From: Stenotrophomonas maltophilia
GTDB taxonomy: Bacteria > Pseudomonadota > Gammaproteobacteria > Xanthomonadales > Xanthomonadaceae
Direction: 5' to 3'
Assembly (NCBI RefSeq): GCF_001676385.1
Contig: NZ_LYVJ01000002.1
Coordinates: forward strand, 62,001-126,000
DNA length: 64,000 nt
Numbering within the stretch: position 1 is the first letter of the stretch; each line of letters opens with the position of its first letter. A model generated the notes under the pieces. That model was not told the DNA's origin, searched no databases, and was given only the letters and a program-made list of their open reading frames with translations. The translations under genes were made by a program, and so were the position numbers. Of this stretch, positions 63,517 through 64,000 are shown in pieces.

Positions 63517-63572
63517 GTAGTGGCCCACCTTGGTGGGCGCCCCACCGCAGGCCGACCGAGGTCGGCAGCTAC
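63517..63572. repeat. Inverted pair of SMAG repeats
   Basis: Forward GTAGTGGCCCACCTTGGTGG.. (63517-63543) and reverse GCCGACC/GGTCGGC unit ending CTAC (63550-63572), between the ABC gene and the edge gene. Confidence 0.75.
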
Positions 63573-64000
63573 CGGTCAGCCGGGGTGAACAGCAGGTCCT
63601 GGAAATCGAAGCTGAAATCGGTCAGGTCGGAGATCGCCTGCATGCGCACCTCGCTCACCTTGCCGTCCGGGTCCAGGCTGAAGTTCACGAACGCATCGGC
63701 GTTGAGCGAACGGTCGTCCCAGCGCACGATGAAGGTGTCGTGCTGCCAGTGCTCAAGGCGCCCGCTCAGCTGGGCGGTCTTCATGAAGCGCAGGCGCAGG
63801 CCCTTGCCCTCGGTACTGATCTGCATGTCGCCATACCAGCGGTCGCGGAACGTGCCGGTGTAGCCGGCCAGCGCCAGTGATGGCTTGCTGCCCTTGTCGC
63901 GTGCGCTCTGGTGCTTGGCCCAGGCCTCGTCGGCCTTGTCCTGGCCCTTGGCCACCGCCTTGGCGTAGGCGTCCACCCAGTCGTGGGTCCCGCCGCCCAG
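63569..64000 (-). CDS. C-terminal part of a probable serine hydrolase with DUF3471-like domain, cut by window edge
   Basis: About 143 C-terminal residues visible; the frame remains open to position 64000. The segment LAGYTGTFRDRWYGDMQIST followed by LRLRFMKTAQLSGRLEHWQHDTF fits the beta-rich DUF3471 domain that ends many beta-lactamase-like (class C / AmpH-type) serine hydrolases in this lineage. The catalytic domain would lie to the right of the window, so the overall call is an inference from the tail. Confidence 0.7.
   Translation of the reverse strand: MGGGTHDWVDAYAKAVAKGQDKADEAWAKHQSARDKGSKPSLALAGYTGTFRDRWYGDMQISTEGKGLRLRFMKTAQLSGRLEHWQHDTFIVRWDDRSLNADAFVNFSLDPDGKVSEVRMQAISDLTDFSFDFQDLLFTPADR

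Overview
The window looks like a chromosomal segment of a Stenotrophomonas species (S. maltophilia complex, Xanthomonadaceae). The support is high GC content, an emrR-emrC-emrA-emrB efflux operon in the order known from S. maltophilia, many GTAG-headed palindromic repeats of the SMAG (Stenotrophomonas REP) type, and the gammaproteobacterial rpsB-tsf-pyrH-frr-uppS-cdsA-dxr-rseP-bamA-lpxD-fabZ-lpxA-lpxB-rnhB-dnaE-accA superoperon. Species assignment is inference. I see no prophage, insertion sequence, CRISPR array or rRNA.

Layout. 1-5.4 kb: the 5' part of rnr, then three identical tRNA-Leu(CAG) genes. Each has its own promoter and terminator, and they are separated by two small regulator-plus-effector cassettes (AraC + cupin; LysR + TauE/SafE permease). 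5.4-11.3 kb: the emrRCAB drug-efflux operon and a divergent AraC regulator, with two touching perfect palindromes between them. 11.3-18.4 kb: parC, bacterioferritin (without the usual haem-ligand Met), a penicillin-acylase-family hydrolase and a cation/proton antiporter. 18.4-27.4 kb, all on the minus strand: map, glnD, dapD, an unknown ORF, an ArsC-like reductase, dapE and asnB, covering nitrogen sensing, lysine/DAP synthesis and asparagine synthesis.

27.5-50.1 kb, all on the plus strand: the translation / isoprenoid / envelope / lipid A / replication / fatty-acid cluster, with an HDOD-GGDEF gene inserted between tsf and pyrH. Many junctions are ATGA overlaps, which suggests coupled translation. 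50.1-64 kb: smaller accessory units, namely a HemJ-like protein, a methyltransferase, an intracellular PHB depolymerase, a PadR/sensor pair, a secreted cyclophilin, an EamA exporter with a divergent LysR, a DUF4349 lipoprotein with a GFA enzyme, a DUF885 lipoprotein, an ABC exporter and the edge of a DUF3471-type protein.

Most notable find. The 375 bp between dapE and asnB read as a complete ribosome-mediated attenuator responding to asparagine. A 33-codon leader ORF (20370 to 20269, minus strand) carries eight Asn codons in three clusters. It is followed by a rho-independent terminator (20243-20213), and the codons just after the Asn clusters contain a 10-nt stretch perfectly complementary to the first arm of that terminator. 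Pause (1:2), antiterminator (2:3) and terminator (3:4) pairings can all be drawn. I know of no described Asn-specific leader-peptide attenuator; novelty needs a literature and comparative check. Other items are the long inverted repeat at 55.5-56.0 kb with a third copy at 50.1 kb, the histone-H1-like tail on DapD, and the tRNA-Leu triplication.
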